The notes: generated from the letters alone by a model not told the origin. A stretch of DNA of 64,000 nucleotides from Rhodococcus spongiicola (GCF_004011835.1 NZ_RKLN01000002.1:41369-105368); one strand, 5' to 3'. Positions 47,929 through 57,938 are shown, counted from the first letter of the stretch. Program-made: numbers and translations.

Positions 47929-49068
47929 GTGCGCGACCTCGTCGAAATCGGTATGGGCCGGACCGCCCGACGAACCTACGAGTTGGACGACATCAACATC
48001 GTTCCCTCTCGCAGAACCCGGTCCTCGAAAGAGGTGTCGACGGCCTGGCAGATCGATGCGTACCGCTTCGACATCCCGGTGCTGGCCCATCCGACCGACG
48101 CTCTGGTTTCACCGTCGTTCGCGATCGAGCTGGGCAAGGCCGGCGGTCTCGGTGTGATCAACGGTGAGGGGCTGTGGGGTCGGCACGCCGACGTCGAGGA
48201 CAAGCTCGCCGAGTTGGCGGAGCTGGCTGAGAAGGAGGTCGACCCGGACGCCGCGGTCGCGCGCCTGCAGGAGTTGCATGCGGCGCCGTTGCAGCCCGAT
48301 CTGTTGGCGGCCGCCGTCGCGCAGGTTCGTGACGCCGGTGTCACGGCCGCTGTCCGCGTCAGCCCGCAGAACGCTCGTGCACTCACTCCGGAGCTGGTCA
48401 AGGCCGGTATAGATCTACTGGTCATCCACGGCACGATCATCTCGGCCGAGCACGTTGCGCAGGGTAAGAGCGAGCCGCTGAATCTCAAGACCTTCATCTC
48501 CGAGCTCGACGTCCCGGTCATCGCGGGCGGCGTGAGTGACCACCGCACCGCCTTGCACCTGATGCGGACCGGCGCGGCCGGTGTGATCGTCGGCTACGGC
48601 TCCACCGAGGGTGCCACCACCACTCGTGAGGTCCTAGGCATCGGCGTTCCGATGGCGACAGCGATCGCCGACGCAGCGGCGGCCCGGCGTGATTACCTCG
48701 ACGAGACCGGTGGCCGCTACGTGCACGTCATTGCTGACGGTGACATCACGACGTCAGGCGATTTCGCGAAGTCCATCGCGTGCGGTGCCGATGCGGCCGT
48801 GCTCGGTGCGCCGCTCGCGGTCGCACAGGAGGCTCCCGGTGGAGGCTGGTTCTGGCCGTCGGTCGCCGCGCACCCGTCGATGCCGCGCGGCTCGGTGCTG
48901 CCAGTCTCGTACGGTGAGCGTCCGAGCCTGTCTCAGGTGCTCAGCGGGCCGTCCGACGACCCGTACGGCTCGCTCAACTTCGTAGGCGGTTTGCGACGCT
49001 CGATGGCAAAGTCGGGTTACTCCGATCTCAAGGAGTTCCAGAAGGTCGGCCTGAGCGTTCGCGCTTGA
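47929..49068 (+). CDS. guaB3: GuaB3-family IMP dehydrogenase-related protein
   Basis: The protein has 379 residues without CBS domains. YELDDINIVPSRRTRSSKEV, LAHPTDALVSPSFAIELGKA, and VIADGDITTSGDFAKSIACG resemble the IMPDH barrel, but the IMPDH catalytic loop with SICTT is absent. It is the conserved actinobacterial partner encoded after guaB (Rv3410c by memory). A reductase role in purine salvage has been proposed for GuaB3 proteins; in this lineage it is unsettled. GTG 47929 follows AGAAAGGGG. Confidence 0.9.
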   Translation: MRDLVEIGMGRTARRTYELDDINIVPSRRTRSSKEVSTAWQIDAYRFDIPVLAHPTDALVSPSFAIELGKAGGLGVINGEGLWGRHADVEDKLAELAELAEKEVDPDAAVARLQELHAAPLQPDLLAAAVAQVRDAGVTAAVRVSPQNARALTPELVKAGIDLLVIHGTIISAEHVAQGKSEPLNLKTFISELDVPVIAGGVSDHRTALHLMRTGAAGVIVGYGSTEGATTTREVLGIGVPMATAIADAAAARRDYLDETGGRYVHVIADGDITTSGDFAKSIACGADAAVLGAPLAVAQEAPGGGWFWPSVAAHPSMPRGSVLPVSYGERPSLSQVLSGPSDDPYGSLNFVGGLRRSMAKSGYSDLKEFQKVGLSVRA

Positions 49069-49252
49069 CCCACTCGTGCCCGTTGGTAAAACGTCCGTTC
49101 GGTCGGACTGAGCCGCCGTGATGTTCGGCTACGAGCAGTTTGAGGGATTCAAGCCGTTTGTGAGACTTGCGGTTACAGTTAGGGTACTCTGATCGCCGAT
49201 CGACGGTGCATACTGGCGAGTAGCAAATCCGGTTCTTGGGTGGAGGTTTCCC

Positions 49253-51133
49253 ATGGGTAAGCAGCGCGCAACCGACTACGACGTGCTCATTGTCGGCTCT
49301 GGATTCGGTGGCAGTGTCACCGCACTCCGGTTGGTCGAGAAGGGGTACAAGGTCGGTGTGCTCGAGGCGGGCCGCCGGTTCGAGGACCCGGACTTTGCCA
49401 AGACCAGTTGGGATCTCAAGCGGTTCCTGTGGGCGCCGGCCCTGGGCTTCTACGGCATCCAACGCGTCCACATGCTTCGCGATGTGATGATCCTCGCCGG
49501 TGCTGGCGTCGGTGGCGGCTCGCTCAACTACGCGAACACCCTCTACAAGCCGCCGGCTCCCTTCTTCCAGGACCCCCAGTGGCGCGACATCACCGACTGG
49601 GACGCGGAACTGACGCCCCACTACGAGCAGGCTCGCAAGATGCTCGGTGTGGTGCAGAACCCCCACATGACCCCGGCAGACGACGTGATGAAGTCTGTCG
49701 CCGAAGACATGGGAGTCGGTGACACGTTCATCCAGACCCCCGTCGGTGTGTTCTTCGGGGAGCCCGGAAAGACTGTCGAGGACCCGTACTTCGGTGGCGT
49801 CGGTCCTGCTCGGACCGGTTGCACCGAGTGCGGCGAGTGCATGACGGGTTGTCGTCACGGCGCCAAGAACACCCTTATGAAGAACTACCTCGGGCTTGCC
49901 GAGAAGTTCGGTGCCGAGATCGTGCCGATGACGACCGTTGAGGCGCTGCACCGGGCCTCGGACGGCACGTGGGACGTCGTGACCCGCCGCACCGGCGCGA
50001 AGGTTCGTAAGAACCGCAAGATCTACACCGCGAAACACGTCGTTCTTGCGGCAGGCACATGGGGTACCCAGCATCTGCTTCACAAGATGAAGGACACGGG
50101 TGCTCTGCCCAAGTTGTCGGACCGGCTCGGTGAACTCACTCGCACCAACTCCGAGGCGATCCTCGGCGCGGCGAAGCCGAAGGTCGATCCGTCGGTGGAC
50201 CTCACGAAGGGTGTGGCGATCACGTCGTCGTTCCATCCGACTTCCGACACCCACATCGAACCGGTCCGCTACGGCAAGGGATCCAACTCGATGGGGCTGC
50301 TGCAGACCCTCATGACCGACGGCGGCGGCACCACGCCGCGTCCGCTGAAGCTGCTGAAGGTGATCGCCGCGAATCCCGGCAAGATGCTGCGGATGCTGTC
50401 GGTGAAGAACTGGAGCGAGCGGACGATCATCACGCTTGTCATGCAGAATCTCGACAACTCGATCACCACGTACACCAAGCGTGGCATCCTCGGTCGTCGC
50501 AAGGTCACCAGCAAGCAGGGCCACGGCGAGCCGAACCCCACGTGGATTCCGGTCGGCAACGATGCGACCCGTCGCGTCGCGGACAAGATCGACGGCATCG
50601 CGGGCAGCACGTGGGGTGAGGTGTTCAACATTCCGCTCACCGCTCACTTCCTCGGTGGCTGCACGATCGGTGCGGACGCCGACCACGGCGTGATCGACCC
50701 CTACCACCGCGTCTACGGGTACCCCACGCTCAGTGTCGTCGACGGAGCCTCGGTGTCGGCCAACTTGGGCGTCAACCCGTCACTGACGATCTGCGCGCAG
50801 GCCGAGCGGGCCGCATCGCTGTGGCCGAACAAGGGCGAGCAGGACGCCCGCCCCGAGCAGGGTTCGGAGTACCAGCGGATTGCCGCCGTCGCACCGAACA
50901 AGCCGGTGGTTCCGGCGGGCGCGCCGGCCGCGTTGACGCTACCGATCGTCGAGGTGATCAGTGGCCGCGAGAAAGGCTCCGCAAAGGGCTCCGAAAGGGG
51001 CTCGGCGAACAGCTCCGGAAAGGGCCCCACAAAGCGCTCCGCAAAGGGCTCGGAGAAGGGCGCAGCGAACGGCTCCGAGAGCTCTGTCAACCAGCCCGCG
51101 GAGGACACGGAGACGGGGTCCGGCGTCGCCTAG
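49253..51133 (+). CDS. choD: ChoD-type GMC oxidoreductase with low-complexity tail
   Basis: The protein has 626 residues. The FAD-binding motif VGSGFGGSVTALRL opens it, LAGAGVGGGSLNYANTLY and HFLGGCTIGADADHGVID follow, and NLGVNPSLTICAQAER closes the GMC fold. A TGCTECGECMTGCRHGAK cluster sits near 185-200, typical of this ChoD branch. Annotated as cholesterol oxidase, though whether these enzymes oxidise cholesterol is debated. After about residue 560 the tail is Lys/Gly/Ser-rich (REKGSAKGSERGSANSSG), likely disordered and basic. ATG 49253 after a GGAGG site. Confidence 0.9.
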   Translation: MGKQRATDYDVLIVGSGFGGSVTALRLVEKGYKVGVLEAGRRFEDPDFAKTSWDLKRFLWAPALGFYGIQRVHMLRDVMILAGAGVGGGSLNYANTLYKPPAPFFQDPQWRDITDWDAELTPHYEQARKMLGVVQNPHMTPADDVMKSVAEDMGVGDTFIQTPVGVFFGEPGKTVEDPYFGGVGPARTGCTECGECMTGCRHGAKNTLMKNYLGLAEKFGAEIVPMTTVEALHRASDGTWDVVTRRTGAKVRKNRKIYTAKHVVLAAGTWGTQHLLHKMKDTGALPKLSDRLGELTRTNSEAILGAAKPKVDPSVDLTKGVAITSSFHPTSDTHIEPVRYGKGSNSMGLLQTLMTDGGGTTPRPLKLLKVIAANPGKMLRMLSVKNWSERTIITLVMQNLDNSITTYTKRGILGRRKVTSKQGHGEPNPTWIPVGNDATRRVADKIDGIAGSTWGEVFNIPLTAHFLGGCTIGADADHGVIDPYHRVYGYPTLSVVDGASVSANLGVNPSLTICAQAERAASLWPNKGEQDARPEQGSEYQRIAAVAPNKPVVPAGAPAALTLPIVEVISGREKGSAKGSERGSANSSGKGPTKRSAKGSEKGAANGSESSVNQPAEDTETGSGVA

Positions 51134-51175
51134 TCCCGGAACAGGGGTCCGAGCTGCGCATACTAGACTGTCCGG

Positions 51176-52747
51176 GTGTCAGATACCCAGCAGGACAGGC
51201 CGGTTCTCGTCGTCGACTTCGGTGCCCAGTACGCGCAGCTGATCGCTCGCCGCGTCCGTGAGGCGAAGGTCTACTCGGAGGTGGTGCCGCACACCACGAC
51301 CGTCGAGGAGATCGCGGCGAGGAAGCCGCTCGCGGTCGTCTTGTCCGGTGGTCCGTCCAGTGTTTACGAGGAGGAGGCGCCGCAGCTCGACGCCGCGCTG
51401 TTCGACCTTGGTATCCCGGTCTTCGGAATCTGCTACGGCTTTCAGGCGATGGCCGGAGCGCTCGGCGGTACCGTCGCGCACACCGGTGCCCGTGAGTACG
51501 GCCGCACCGAGATGACGGTCAAGGGCGGCATCCTGCACGACGGCTTGCCGACGACTCAACCCGTGTGGATGAGCCACGGTGACGGTGTCACGGTCGCCCC
51601 GGACGGGTTCACTGTGACGGCATCGAGCGCCGGCGCTCCGGTCGCCGCATTCGAGGACCGCGCTCGCAAACTCGCCGGGGTCCAGTACCACCCCGAGGTA
51701 ATGCACTCCCCGCACGGGCAGCAGGTGCTCAGCCGCTTCCTGCACGAGATCGCCGAGATCCCGGGTGCGTGGACGGCCGCGAACATCGCCGAGTCGCTCA
51801 TCGAGCAGGTGCGTGAGCAGGTCGGCGACGGCAAGGCGATCTGCGGCCTGTCCGGTGGCGTCGACTCGGCGGTCGCCGCGGCGCTCGTGCAGCGTGCGAT
51901 CGGTGACCGTCTCACGTGTGTGTTCGTCGACCACGGCCTGATGCGTGCCGGCGAGCGCCGGCAGGTCGAGAAGGACTTCGTCGCCGCAACCGGCGCTCGT
52001 CTGGTCACCGTCGACGCGTCCGAGACGTTCCTGCGCGAGCTGGCCGGGGTGTCCGACCCGGAGACCAAGCGCAAGATCATCGGCCGCGAGTTCATCCGTA
52101 GCTTCGAGGGTGCGGTGTCCGAGGTGCTCGGGGAGAGCGCCTCGCATGGCGAAACCATCGATTTCCTCGTGCAGGGCACGCTGTACCCAGACGTCGTCGA
52201 GTCCGGCGGCGGCACGGGTACCGCGAACATCAAGAGCCACCACAATGTGGGTGGTCTTCCCGAGGATCTTCAGTTCAAGCTGGTCGAGCCGCTTCGCTTG
52301 CTGTTCAAGGACGAGGTGCGTGCCGTCGGTCGCGAGCTGGGGCTGCCCGAGGAGATCGTCGGGCGGCAGCCGTTCCCCGGCCCGGGATTGGGCATTCGCA
52401 TCATCGGTGAGGTCACTCAGGAGCGCCTCGAGGTCTTGCGCCACGCGGATTCGATTGCGCGCGAAGAACTCACCGCCGCACGCCTCGACAGTCAGATCTG
52501 GCAGTGCCCGGTCGTGCTGCTAGCTGACGTCCGCAGCGTCGGCGTACAGGGTGACGGCCGCACGTACGGTCACCCGATCGTGCTGCGCCCGGTCTCCAGC
52601 GAGGACGCTATGACCGCCGACTGGACGCGTCTGCCGTACGACGTGCTCGAGCGGATTTCCACCCGCATCACCAACGAGGTCGCGGACGTCAACCGCGTCG
52701 TGCTCGACGTCACCAGCAAGCCGCCGGGAACGATCGAGTGGGAGTGA
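51176..52747 (+). CDS. guaA: GMP synthase (glutamine-hydrolysing)
   Basis: The protein has 523 residues. Class I glutaminase: [27 protein letters not shown] with catalytic Cys, YHPEV with the His-Glu pair. ATP-pyrophosphatase: [16 protein letters not shown]-terminal dimer domain: [15 protein letters not shown] and KPPGTIEWE. It aminates XMP to GMP, following guaB. GTG 51176 has no strong ribosome site, as is common here. Confidence 0.97.
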   Translation: MSDTQQDRPVLVVDFGAQYAQLIARRVREAKVYSEVVPHTTTVEEIAARKPLAVVLSGGPSSVYEEEAPQLDAALFDLGIPVFGICYGFQAMAGALGGTVAHTGAREYGRTEMTVKGGILHDGLPTTQPVWMSHGDGVTVAPDGFTVTASSAGAPVAAFEDRARKLAGVQYHPEVMHSPHGQQVLSRFLHEIAEIPGAWTAANIAESLIEQVREQVGDGKAICGLSGGVDSAVAAALVQRAIGDRLTCVFVDHGLMRAGERRQVEKDFVAATGARLVTVDASETFLRELAGVSDPETKRKIIGREFIRSFEGAVSEVLGESASHGETIDFLVQGTLYPDVVESGGGTGTANIKSHHNVGGLPEDLQFKLVEPLRLLFKDEVRAVGRELGLPEEIVGRQPFPGPGLGIRIIGEVTQERLEVLRHADSIAREELTAARLDSQIWQCPVVLLADVRSVGVQGDGRTYGHPIVLRPVSSEDAMTADWTRLPYDVLERISTRITNEVADVNRVVLDVTSKPPGTIEWE

Positions 52748-52765
52748 TGCCCGCCTGACCGCGCA

Positions 52766-52802
52766 CGAGGGCCTCGACCGCCACACGAGGTCGGAGCCCT
52801 CG
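52766..52802. terminator. Hairpin between guaA and converging gene
   Basis: CGAGGGC (52766-52772) and GCCCTCG (52796-52802) bracket a second pairing CGACC/GGTCG. The structure lies between the guaA stop and the leftward small membrane protein. Confidence 0.5.
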
Positions 52803-52811
52803 CTCGTGAGT

Positions 52812-53063
52812 TCAGCGTCGCCGTCCGGGGGACAGCACCAGAATCGCGCCGATCACCACGGCCAAGGCCACGAACAGCCAGCGGAACTCGACGTTCGCGA
52901 GCGGTTCGAGGGAGAACGGCCCGACCAGCGCCCACACGCTGACGAGCAGCGCGGCCACACCGGCGAGGAGCAGGCCCACCGACGGACGCCGGCGCGTCTT
53001 CGGGGTGGACTGATCGGCGGTCTCAGAGGCACCGCTTTCCGAGTTATCAACGTATTCAGCCAC
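52812..53063 (-). CDS. Small two-helix membrane protein
   Basis: This 83-residue protein has an acidic, Ser-rich N-terminus (about 27 residues), two hydrophobic helices (VGLLLAGVAALLVSVWALVG; FRWLFVALAVVIGAILVL) and a basic end. It overlaps the end of the upstream PspC gene by eight bases, so it belongs to that operon. Function unknown. Confidence 0.75.
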   Translation of the reverse strand: MAEYVDNSESGASETADQSTPKTRRRPSVGLLLAGVAALLVSVWALVGPFSLEPLANVEFRWLFVALAVVIGAILVLSPGRRR

Positions 53064-54378
53064 GTTCGACGCTCACTTCCCCAAATTTGTTGTCGACCAT
53101 CACCGTCAGAATGGGCCCGTCGGTACCATCAGCGCCGCCGTCGACGTGGCCGGCGCCGATGCAATTCGACTCTCCGACCGAAACGGAGCAGTCGGAACGG
53201 ACGTTCATGTTCTCGGGAACGATCACACTGTATTTGCCGAACTTGCCGTCGATTCGGACCTCGCGGTTCTCGGTGAGATCCAGTCGCCTGAGGTCGAGCG
53301 TGAAGTCACCGGCAGTGCCCTCGTAGACGTCCGCGAGCCCGGACATCGATGCCGGGGCCCACACGTGTTCGCCGAACTTCGACTCGTCCCAGTTCACCGG
53401 TCCCGCGATCGAGGCAAGCACGACGAATCCCAGCAGCGGGAAGGTGACCACGAGCAACCCGTACCCGCGTCGCAGGAAGGCGCCGAGCACCAGGCCGACG
53501 CCGATCACGGCCAGGGAGATCGCACCGATCCGGGCGGGCGTCAAGTAATCCGAGCCAACCGCGGCCGAGATGGCCGCCGCCGCTGCCGCCGCGAGCACCG
53601 CATTGCCAAGGATCACCGACGTGAACCGGACGCGGTGACGTGGCCGTTCGACAGGAGGTTCCGGGGGTGCTGCCGGTTCAGGCAGATCCCAGGCGAAGGG
53701 TGCGACACCCAGTGGGTCCCACGCGGGCGGTGCCGGGTCGGCCTGGTTGTGGTGCGATCTTCCGGCGTTGTCCGCGCTGCCAGGGGCAGTAGATGGCTCG
53801 TAGTGGTCGGGCAGTGTGGTGTAAGGACCGTAGGCCGGAGGTGGGTACGCGCCGGCCTGGGCGGTATGCAGCGGTGCCACCGGGTAGCCGGCGATGGTCT
53901 GCGTGACGCTCGCCGGAAGCGGCGGCGGAACCGGTTGGCGCTGGTAGAGCAGCCACAGTCCACCCAGCATGAGGGCGAAGCTGATGAAGACCGAACCGCC
54001 CATGCCGACTCCGAACGGGCCCTGATACACAAGATCGCCGGTGCTCAGCGCGATCACGAGAGCGACGACGAGGACCACGGTCTTGGTGCGGGACTGCGAG
54101 GTTCGGCCCCGCCCGAGGAGCGACTCGGCAGGCGAGACCTGGTCGCCGGGCTTGCTGAGCAGCAGCCATCCCGCAAGGTAGAGCATGATGCCGGCGCCCC
54201 CGAACACGGACGAGATCACGAACGCGATCCGTACGAGAACCGGGTCGACCTGATACCTGTGGCCGATGCCTGCCGCGACGCCGGCGATGGGTCCCTGCTT
54301 CGGTAGCCGTACCGGACGGGTTCGCCACAGGTCGTGGAGTTGGTCCGAGAAGCTCCCGGTAGACGCTTCGGTGCTCAT
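53056..54378 (-). CDS. PspC-domain membrane protein
   Basis: The protein has 440 residues. A PspC domain is near 20-85 (GPIAGVAAGIGHRYQVDPVL; FGGAGIMLYLAGWLLLSKPG). Several membrane helices follow, a Pro/Tyr-rich loop (about 170-250), more helices, and a C-terminal outer beta-rich domain (KFGKYSVIVPENMNVRSDCS) of LiaF-like type. ATG 54378 follows AGGA. It diverges from a histidine kinase that also begins with a PspC domain, so the two probably form one envelope-stress sensor system. Inference from family: PspC proteins sense membrane damage. Confidence 0.87.
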   Translation of the reverse strand: MSTEASTGSFSDQLHDLWRTRPVRLPKQGPIAGVAAGIGHRYQVDPVLVRIAFVISSVFGGAGIMLYLAGWLLLSKPGDQVSPAESLLGRGRTSQSRTKTVVLVVALVIALSTGDLVYQGPFGVGMGGSVFISFALMLGGLWLLYQRQPVPPPLPASVTQTIAGYPVAPLHTAQAGAYPPPAYGPYTTLPDHYEPSTAPGSADNAGRSHHNQADPAPPAWDPLGVAPFAWDLPEPAAPPEPPVERPRHRVRFTSVILGNAVLAAAAAAAISAAVGSDYLTPARIGAISLAVIGVGLVLGAFLRRGYGLLVVTFPLLGFVVLASIAGPVNWDESKFGEHVWAPASMSGLADVYEGTAGDFTLDLRRLDLTENREVRIDGKFGKYSVIVPENMNVRSDCSVSVGESNCIGAGHVDGGADGTDGPILTVMVDNKFGEVSVERG

Positions 54379-54567
54379 GGGTACATCCTGGCGTCCGCGA
54401 TGCCGCCCGGACCATCGGGAACTACCCTGATCTTTCCCCGAGTCTGATCTTTCGCTGAGTCCCTGACCCTTCCCTGGATCAACTCTTTCCCTGGATAACG
54501 GCGCGGCGTCGAATCTCAGGGTCCGGCCCTGATGTCGAACGCGCGTGGCCGTGTCAGGATCGACACT

Positions 54568-55929
54568 GTGCAACCTGTGGTCGACCCGAACCAGGCGGTG
54601 AGCCCGGCCGTGGGCCTGGCGATGCCGCCGGCCCCGGCCCCCGTGGACGAGACCCTCTACCCGAAGCTCCGTCGCCGGGCAGGGGGTCGGATCGTCGGTG
54701 GAGTCGCCGGCGGCATCGCCGATCACCTCGGTGTCGAGGTGTTCAAGGTGCGGGTGGCCTTCACTCTGCTGGCGTCACTGGCGGGCGTGGGCATCGTGGC
54801 CTACGGGTTGTTGTGGGTCTTCACCCCGGTCGGCAGCGACACCGAGCGACCTAGCGCCTCCGAACGCCGTCGTGCTTTCGGACTGGCAGTGCTTGGTCTC
54901 GCGGTCGCCTCAGCCCTGGGTTGGTTGATCGACGGCACCGCGGCATCGGTTGCCGCGCCGTTCGTCGTCGTCGCGGTCGGCGCCGCTTTGGTATGGCGCG
55001 AGTTCGACACAGACGGGTCCCGCTCGGTCCTCGGGCTGCCGCAACACCCGACGGTGCTCACCTGGGCGCGGGTCCTCGGCGGCCTCACCCTGATCGTCTC
55101 CGGCCTCGGTGTGGTGATCCTCGCGCAGGTCGACATCGACGCGCTGCGCTCGTCCCTGTTGGCCGTCGTCGTGACACTCGTCGGTGCCGGGCTGCTCACG
55201 GTGCCGCTGTGGCTCAGACTGTGGAGGGCTCTCGGTGAGGAACGGGCCGCGCGAATTCGGAACGAGGAACGCGAGGAGATCGCGTCGCACCTGCACGACT
55301 CGGTCTTGCAGACCCTCGCGCTGATCCAGAAACAAGCGGATTCGCCGCAGGATGTGACTCGCCTGGCACGCGGGCAGGAGCGCGAACTACGGCGTTGGCT
55401 GTTCGGCGGCGGGGAGACGGCACACTCGAGTCTGTCCGAGGCCCTGCAGACCATCGCGGGTGAGGTCGAGGACCAATACGGGGTCACGGTCCGACCGGTC
55501 ACCGTCGGGGACATCGAGCTCGCGACCGAGGAAAAGGCCGGCTCGGGGCTCTCGCGGGAGTGCTTCACCGCACTACTCGGCGCCACCCGTGAATCTCTCG
55601 TCAACGCCGCCAAGCACTCCGGTGTCTCGAACATCGACCTGTACGCGGAGACCGAACGCGATCAGGTGAGCACCTTCGTGCGGGATCGCGGGGTCGGGTT
55701 CGACCCCGAATCGGTGCCGGAGGATCGGCAGGGCCTGGCCAAGTCGATCCGCGCCCGGATCGAACGTCGCGGCGGGCGGGTCGAGATCCGGTCGACGCCG
55801 GGGAAGGGCACCGAGGTGCGGATCCATATGCCGCGACCGGTGTCGGAGGATGGCGACGACCACATCGGTAACGAGGCTGACATCGGCAGCGAGGCTGACA
55901 TCGGGAACGAGGCCGAACAGATGTCTTAG
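54568..55929 (+). CDS. Histidine kinase with N-terminal PspC domain
   Basis: This is a protein of about 453 residues. A PspC domain (GRIVGGVAGGIADHLGVEVF; VGIVAYGLLWVFTPVG) is fused to four or five membrane helices, then the dimerisation helix EEIASHLHDSVLQTLALIQ with the phosphorylated His, and an HATPase domain (GATRESLVNAAKHSG; GVGFDPESV; GKGTEVRIHMP). It belongs to the NarL-type kinases. GTG 54568 has AGGA upstream; ATG 54532 is 12 codons earlier. The C-terminus ends in an acidic repeat (IGNEADIGSEADIGNEAE). The response regulator gene follows after 9 nt. Confidence 0.9.
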   Translation: MQPVVDPNQAVSPAVGLAMPPAPAPVDETLYPKLRRRAGGRIVGGVAGGIADHLGVEVFKVRVAFTLLASLAGVGIVAYGLLWVFTPVGSDTERPSASERRRAFGLAVLGLAVASALGWLIDGTAASVAAPFVVVAVGAALVWREFDTDGSRSVLGLPQHPTVLTWARVLGGLTLIVSGLGVVILAQVDIDALRSSLLAVVVTLVGAGLLTVPLWLRLWRALGEERAARIRNEEREEIASHLHDSVLQTLALIQKQADSPQDVTRLARGQERELRRWLFGGGETAHSSLSEALQTIAGEVEDQYGVTVRPVTVGDIELATEEKAGSGLSRECFTALLGATRESLVNAAKHSGVSNIDLYAETERDQVSTFVRDRGVGFDPESVPEDRQGLAKSIRARIERRGGRVEIRSTPGKGTEVRIHMPRPVSEDGDDHIGNEADIGSEADIGNEAEQMS

Positions 55930-55938
55930 GGTGGGGCC

Positions 55939-56613
55939 GTGACTTCGACGGCCTCAGCTCAACCCACATCCGACAAGTTCCGTGTCTTCCTCGTGGACGA
56001 TCATGCGGTGTTCCGGGCCGGTGTGCGGGCCGAACTCGGCCGGGAGCTCGATATGGAGGTCATCGGCGAGGCCGGTGGCGTAGCCGAAGCCATTGCCGGG
56101 ATCAATGCGCTGCGTCCGCAGGTGGTGCTGCTCGACGTCCACATGCCCGACGGCGGTGGTGTCGCGGTGCTCAACGGAATCGACTCGGGCCCTGTTTGTC
56201 TGGCGCTGAGTGTGTCCGACGCTGCCGAGGACGTCATCGCAGTCATCCGAGCCGGCGCGCGCGGGTACGTGACGAAGACGATCTCCGGTACGGAACTCGC
56301 GGACGGCGTGCGCCGGGTGGCCGGCGGCGATGCGGTGTTCAGTCCACGCCTCGCGGGATTCGTCCTGGATTCGTTCACCGGGCGCTCGAACGTGCCCGAG
56401 CCGCAGCTGGATCCGGAGCTGGACTCGCTGACCCCTCGGGAACGCGAAGTACTGCGACTGCTCGCCCGGGGTTACACCTATCGGGAGATCGCCGAGGAAT
56501 TGGTGATCTCGGTCAAGACCGTGGAGACACATGCGTCGAACGTGCTGCGAAAGACGCAGCAATCCAACCGGAATGCGCTCACGCGGTGGGCGCATCGACG
56601 GCGCATCGAATAA
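55939..56613 (+). CDS. NarL/LuxR-family response regulator
   Basis: The protein has 224 residues. Receiver domain: FLVDDHAVFRAGVRAELGRE, the phosphoacceptor Asp in VVLLDVHMPDGGG, and Lys of YVTKTI. C-terminal LuxR helix-turn-helix: LTPREREVLRLLARGYTYRE, ISVKTVETHASNVLRKT. It is the partner of the PspC kinase and likely controls the divergent PspC operon. Confidence 0.92.
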   Translation: MTSTASAQPTSDKFRVFLVDDHAVFRAGVRAELGRELDMEVIGEAGGVAEAIAGINALRPQVVLLDVHMPDGGGVAVLNGIDSGPVCLALSVSDAAEDVIAVIRAGARGYVTKTISGTELADGVRRVAGGDAVFSPRLAGFVLDSFTGRSNVPEPQLDPELDSLTPREREVLRLLARGYTYREIAEELVISVKTVETHASNVLRKTQQSNRNALTRWAHRRRIE

Positions 56614-56634
56614 CTCTGCCAGGTGCAGACCTTT

Positions 56635-56710
56635 CGCTCGGCGCAGTCCTTTTCGCTCCGCTCGGCGCAATCCTCTCGCTCCGCTCGGCGCAGTCCTTTT
56701 CGCTCCGCTC
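56635..56710. repeat. 24-bp imperfect tandem repeat
   Basis: Units beginning CGCTCCGCTCGGCGCA lie at 56654-56676 and 56677-56700, with partial copies at 56635-56653 and 56701-56710. They lie between the converging response regulator and kinase genes and may act as a terminator or be a local duplication. Confidence 0.7.
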
Positions 56711-57938
56711 AGGCAACCAGCGCGACGATCAGCACGGCGACGAATGCCAGCACGATGACGCCGACCATGACGGCCATCGCCAGCGGTGCCGCCGCGACGA
56801 TCCTGTCGCGTAGATTCGTCGGAGCCTGCGGGCGGGCCACTCCCTCGGTGCGCTGGCGCAGCCACGCCCGGCCAGCTGGACGGGGGACCGCACCCAGCGG
56901 CGTCTTCGGCTGTACCGCAGGGAGGTTCGTTGCCGTCGTGGAGGCGATGCGACGTCGGGGAATTCCTGCCGATGCCGAGCGGTAAGCCCACTTGGGGATG
57001 TTGCCGTCGGCGTTCATGACAGGTTCGCCGATAAGGAGGCCAAGCTTTCCTTCGGTGTCGGAGCCGAGGGCGACAGCGGCGAGTTCGTCACGTGCCTGCG
57101 CCATCGTGGGACGCCTCTTGGGGTCGGGTTCGAGCATGTGCAGCAGCGTGTCGGTCAGCGCACCGCTGCGGCTCGGCCGATAGATCTCCGCCTTCGCCAC
57201 TCGGTGCAGCAGCGCGATGGCGTCGTTGTCGATACCGAACGGAGGTTGGCCCTCGACCACCGTGTAGAGCGCGGCGCCGAGCGAGAAGACGTCGCTGGCC
57301 TCGGTGGGGTCGTTGCCGCGAGCCACCTCGGGTGCGAAGTAGGCGGGCGTTCCGGTGATCACGCTGGCGTTGCTGCCGGCGTCGTCACCCTTCGCGCGTG
57401 CGATGCCGAAGTCGCTGATCTTGACGATGCCGAGGGCATCGCCACGATCGGCGACGAGGATGTTGCCCGGTTTGATGTCGCGGTGCAGGATTCCGGCCGC
57501 GTGTGCCTCCGTGAGGGCGGCTGCGATCTGTGCGCCGATCTGTGCGACCTCGATGGGAGCCAGGGTGTGGACTTGGCCCAAGGCCTCGGCGAGGCTCCGG
57601 GACGGCAGGTACTCCATCACGAGCCAGGGCTCACCCGACTCGACGGCGACGTCGTACATCGCAATTGCGTGGTCGTGGGACAGCTGAGCGGCGTTGCGTC
57701 CTTCGCGCAGGACCTGTTGTCGGAGCTCGTTGGCCTCGGCGTCGTCCATGCCGACAGTCGAGGTCACCTGCTTCACGGCGACCTTGCGGTCGAGGAGCGT
57801 GTCCTGGGCGAGCCATACAGCGCCCATACCGCCGCCGCCGAGCTTGGAAGCCAGCCGATACCGGCCCGCCATCAGGTAGTCGGGGCCGATGGCCGCTCGG
57901 CTTTGTCGGTCCGGGCGGGTGCGCTCCTGCTCAGTCAC
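56709..57938 (-). CDS. Membrane-anchored Ser/Thr protein kinase
   Basis: The protein has 409 residues. A complete eukaryotic-type kinase domain (about 27-290) has GGGGMGAVWLA, VAVKQV with the ATP Lys, HRDIKPGN and DFGIARAKG, and APEVARGNDP. A linker follows and one membrane helix at the very C-terminus (LAMAVMVGVIVLAFVAVLIV) with only a few residues outside, so it has no sensor domain. This resembles the short PknK/PknG-unlike single-pass kinases of actinobacteria; substrates unknown. Confidence 0.9.
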   Translation of the reverse strand: MTEQERTRPDRQSRAAIGPDYLMAGRYRLASKLGGGGMGAVWLAQDTLLDRKVAVKQVTSTVGMDDAEANELRQQVLREGRNAAQLSHDHAIAMYDVAVESGEPWLVMEYLPSRSLAEALGQVHTLAPIEVAQIGAQIAAALTEAHAAGILHRDIKPGNILVADRGDALGIVKISDFGIARAKGDDAGSNASVITGTPAYFAPEVARGNDPTEASDVFSLGAALYTVVEGQPPFGIDNDAIALLHRVAKAEIYRPSRSGALTDTLLHMLEPDPKRRPTMAQARDELAAVALGSDTEGKLGLLIGEPVMNADGNIPKWAYRSASAGIPRRRIASTTATNLPAVQPKTPLGAVPRPAGRAWLRQRTEGVARPQAPTNLRDRIVAAAPLAMAVMVGVIVLAFVAVLIVALVA

